From: Mayfieldus sp038329895
GTDB lineage: Bacteria; Actinomycetota; Thermoleophilia; Solirubrobacterales; 70-9
Reading direction: 5' to 3'
Assembly: GCA_038329895.1 (NCBI GenBank)
Contig: JBBQNM010000098.1
Span: 1-5,294 of the forward strand
Length of the DNA stretch: 5,294 bases
Under the pieces are notes generated by a model. The model did not search any database. It saw only the letters and a program-made list of their open reading frames with translations, and was not told the origin of the DNA. Positions 5,197-5,294 of this stretch are shown one piece after another. Position numbers and translations under genes: made by a program. The stretch's first letter is position 1, and each line of letters begins with the position of its first letter.

Positions 5197-5218
5197 AAAG
5201 CGCCCCGCATCAGGGCGC
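5197..5218 (-). terminator. Terminator-like hairpin of an upstream gene
   Basis: On the minus strand GCGCCC (5218-5213) pairs with GGGCGC (5205-5200) across a 7-base loop, followed by TTT, a CGCG interruption and TTT. The T tract is short, so this is a moderate candidate. It probably ends a minus-strand gene lying to the right of the window. Confidence 0.5.
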
Positions 5219-5294
5219 CCAGCGCACTTCAAATCCCCAATCGGCCTCAGCTTGGACCGGAGCCATCCCTCGGCTTCCCTGCTTTGAGAACGCC
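5219..5294. other. Unassigned right edge
   Basis: Nothing recognisable lies here. One minus-strand frame is open from the edge to a TGA that falls in the hairpin loop at 5197-5218 (ending WGFEVRWAP), but I do not recognise it and it does not look like the end of EF-Tu, a common upstream neighbour. No tRNA T-arm or CCA end was seen on either strand. Confidence 0.5.

Noticed and set aside
5080..5294. Search for a tRNA near rpmG/secE
   Set aside because: No T-arm, anticodon arm or acceptor pairing could be found on either strand.

Overview
This is a GC-rich chromosomal window carrying the conserved rpmG-secE-nusG-rplK-rplA-rplJ block. All of these genes lie on the minus strand and are transcribed from the right edge towards the left. 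The gene order, the two TTG starts, the actinobacterial-style L33 and SecE, and a Sec-exported beta-helix/RTX protein with a C-terminal cysteine suggest a high-GC actinobacterium, perhaps of the Thermoleophilia (Solirubrobacterales-like). That placement is an inference from style; no marker in the window proves it.

Right part (about 5294 to 3867): 5219-5294 holds nothing recognisable. It is followed by two terminator-like hairpins with a weak -10-like box between them. Then come rpmG (L33), secE and nusG, packed with a 2-nt gap and a 1-nt overlap. Together they supply a ribosomal protein, a translocon subunit and a transcription elongation factor.

Middle (3804 to 2407): between nusG and rplK, where these genes are normally adjacent, sits a 465-residue secreted protein. 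It has a signal peptide, a parallel beta-helix-like body, a choice-of-anchor-Q-like motif and a tail of about eleven RTX-type nonapeptides. It is co-directional with its neighbours but functionally unrelated to them.

Left-middle (2360 to 1162): rplK (L11) and rplA (L1) are 2 nt apart and form the classical L11 operon.

Left (1115 to 1): a small plus-strand hicA-hicB toxin-antitoxin locus is inserted between rplA and rplJ. It is convergent with rplA and divergent from rplJ. hicA appears to carry a one-base deletion, while hicB is intact. Beyond it, on the minus strand, are a possible promoter, an L10 leader RNA element, an intrinsic terminator (attenuator), a 7-bp tandem repeat and the 5' part of rplJ (L10), which runs off the left edge. 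The leader and terminator fit autogenous control of L10/L12 synthesis.

The core genes are ordinary. The points worth a second look are the two foreign-looking insertions (beta-helix/RTX protein and hicAB), the frameshifted toxin, the attenuator architecture before rplJ with a microsatellite where the ribosome binding site should be, and the hairpin just upstream of rpmG. I found no convincing undescribed multi-gene system.
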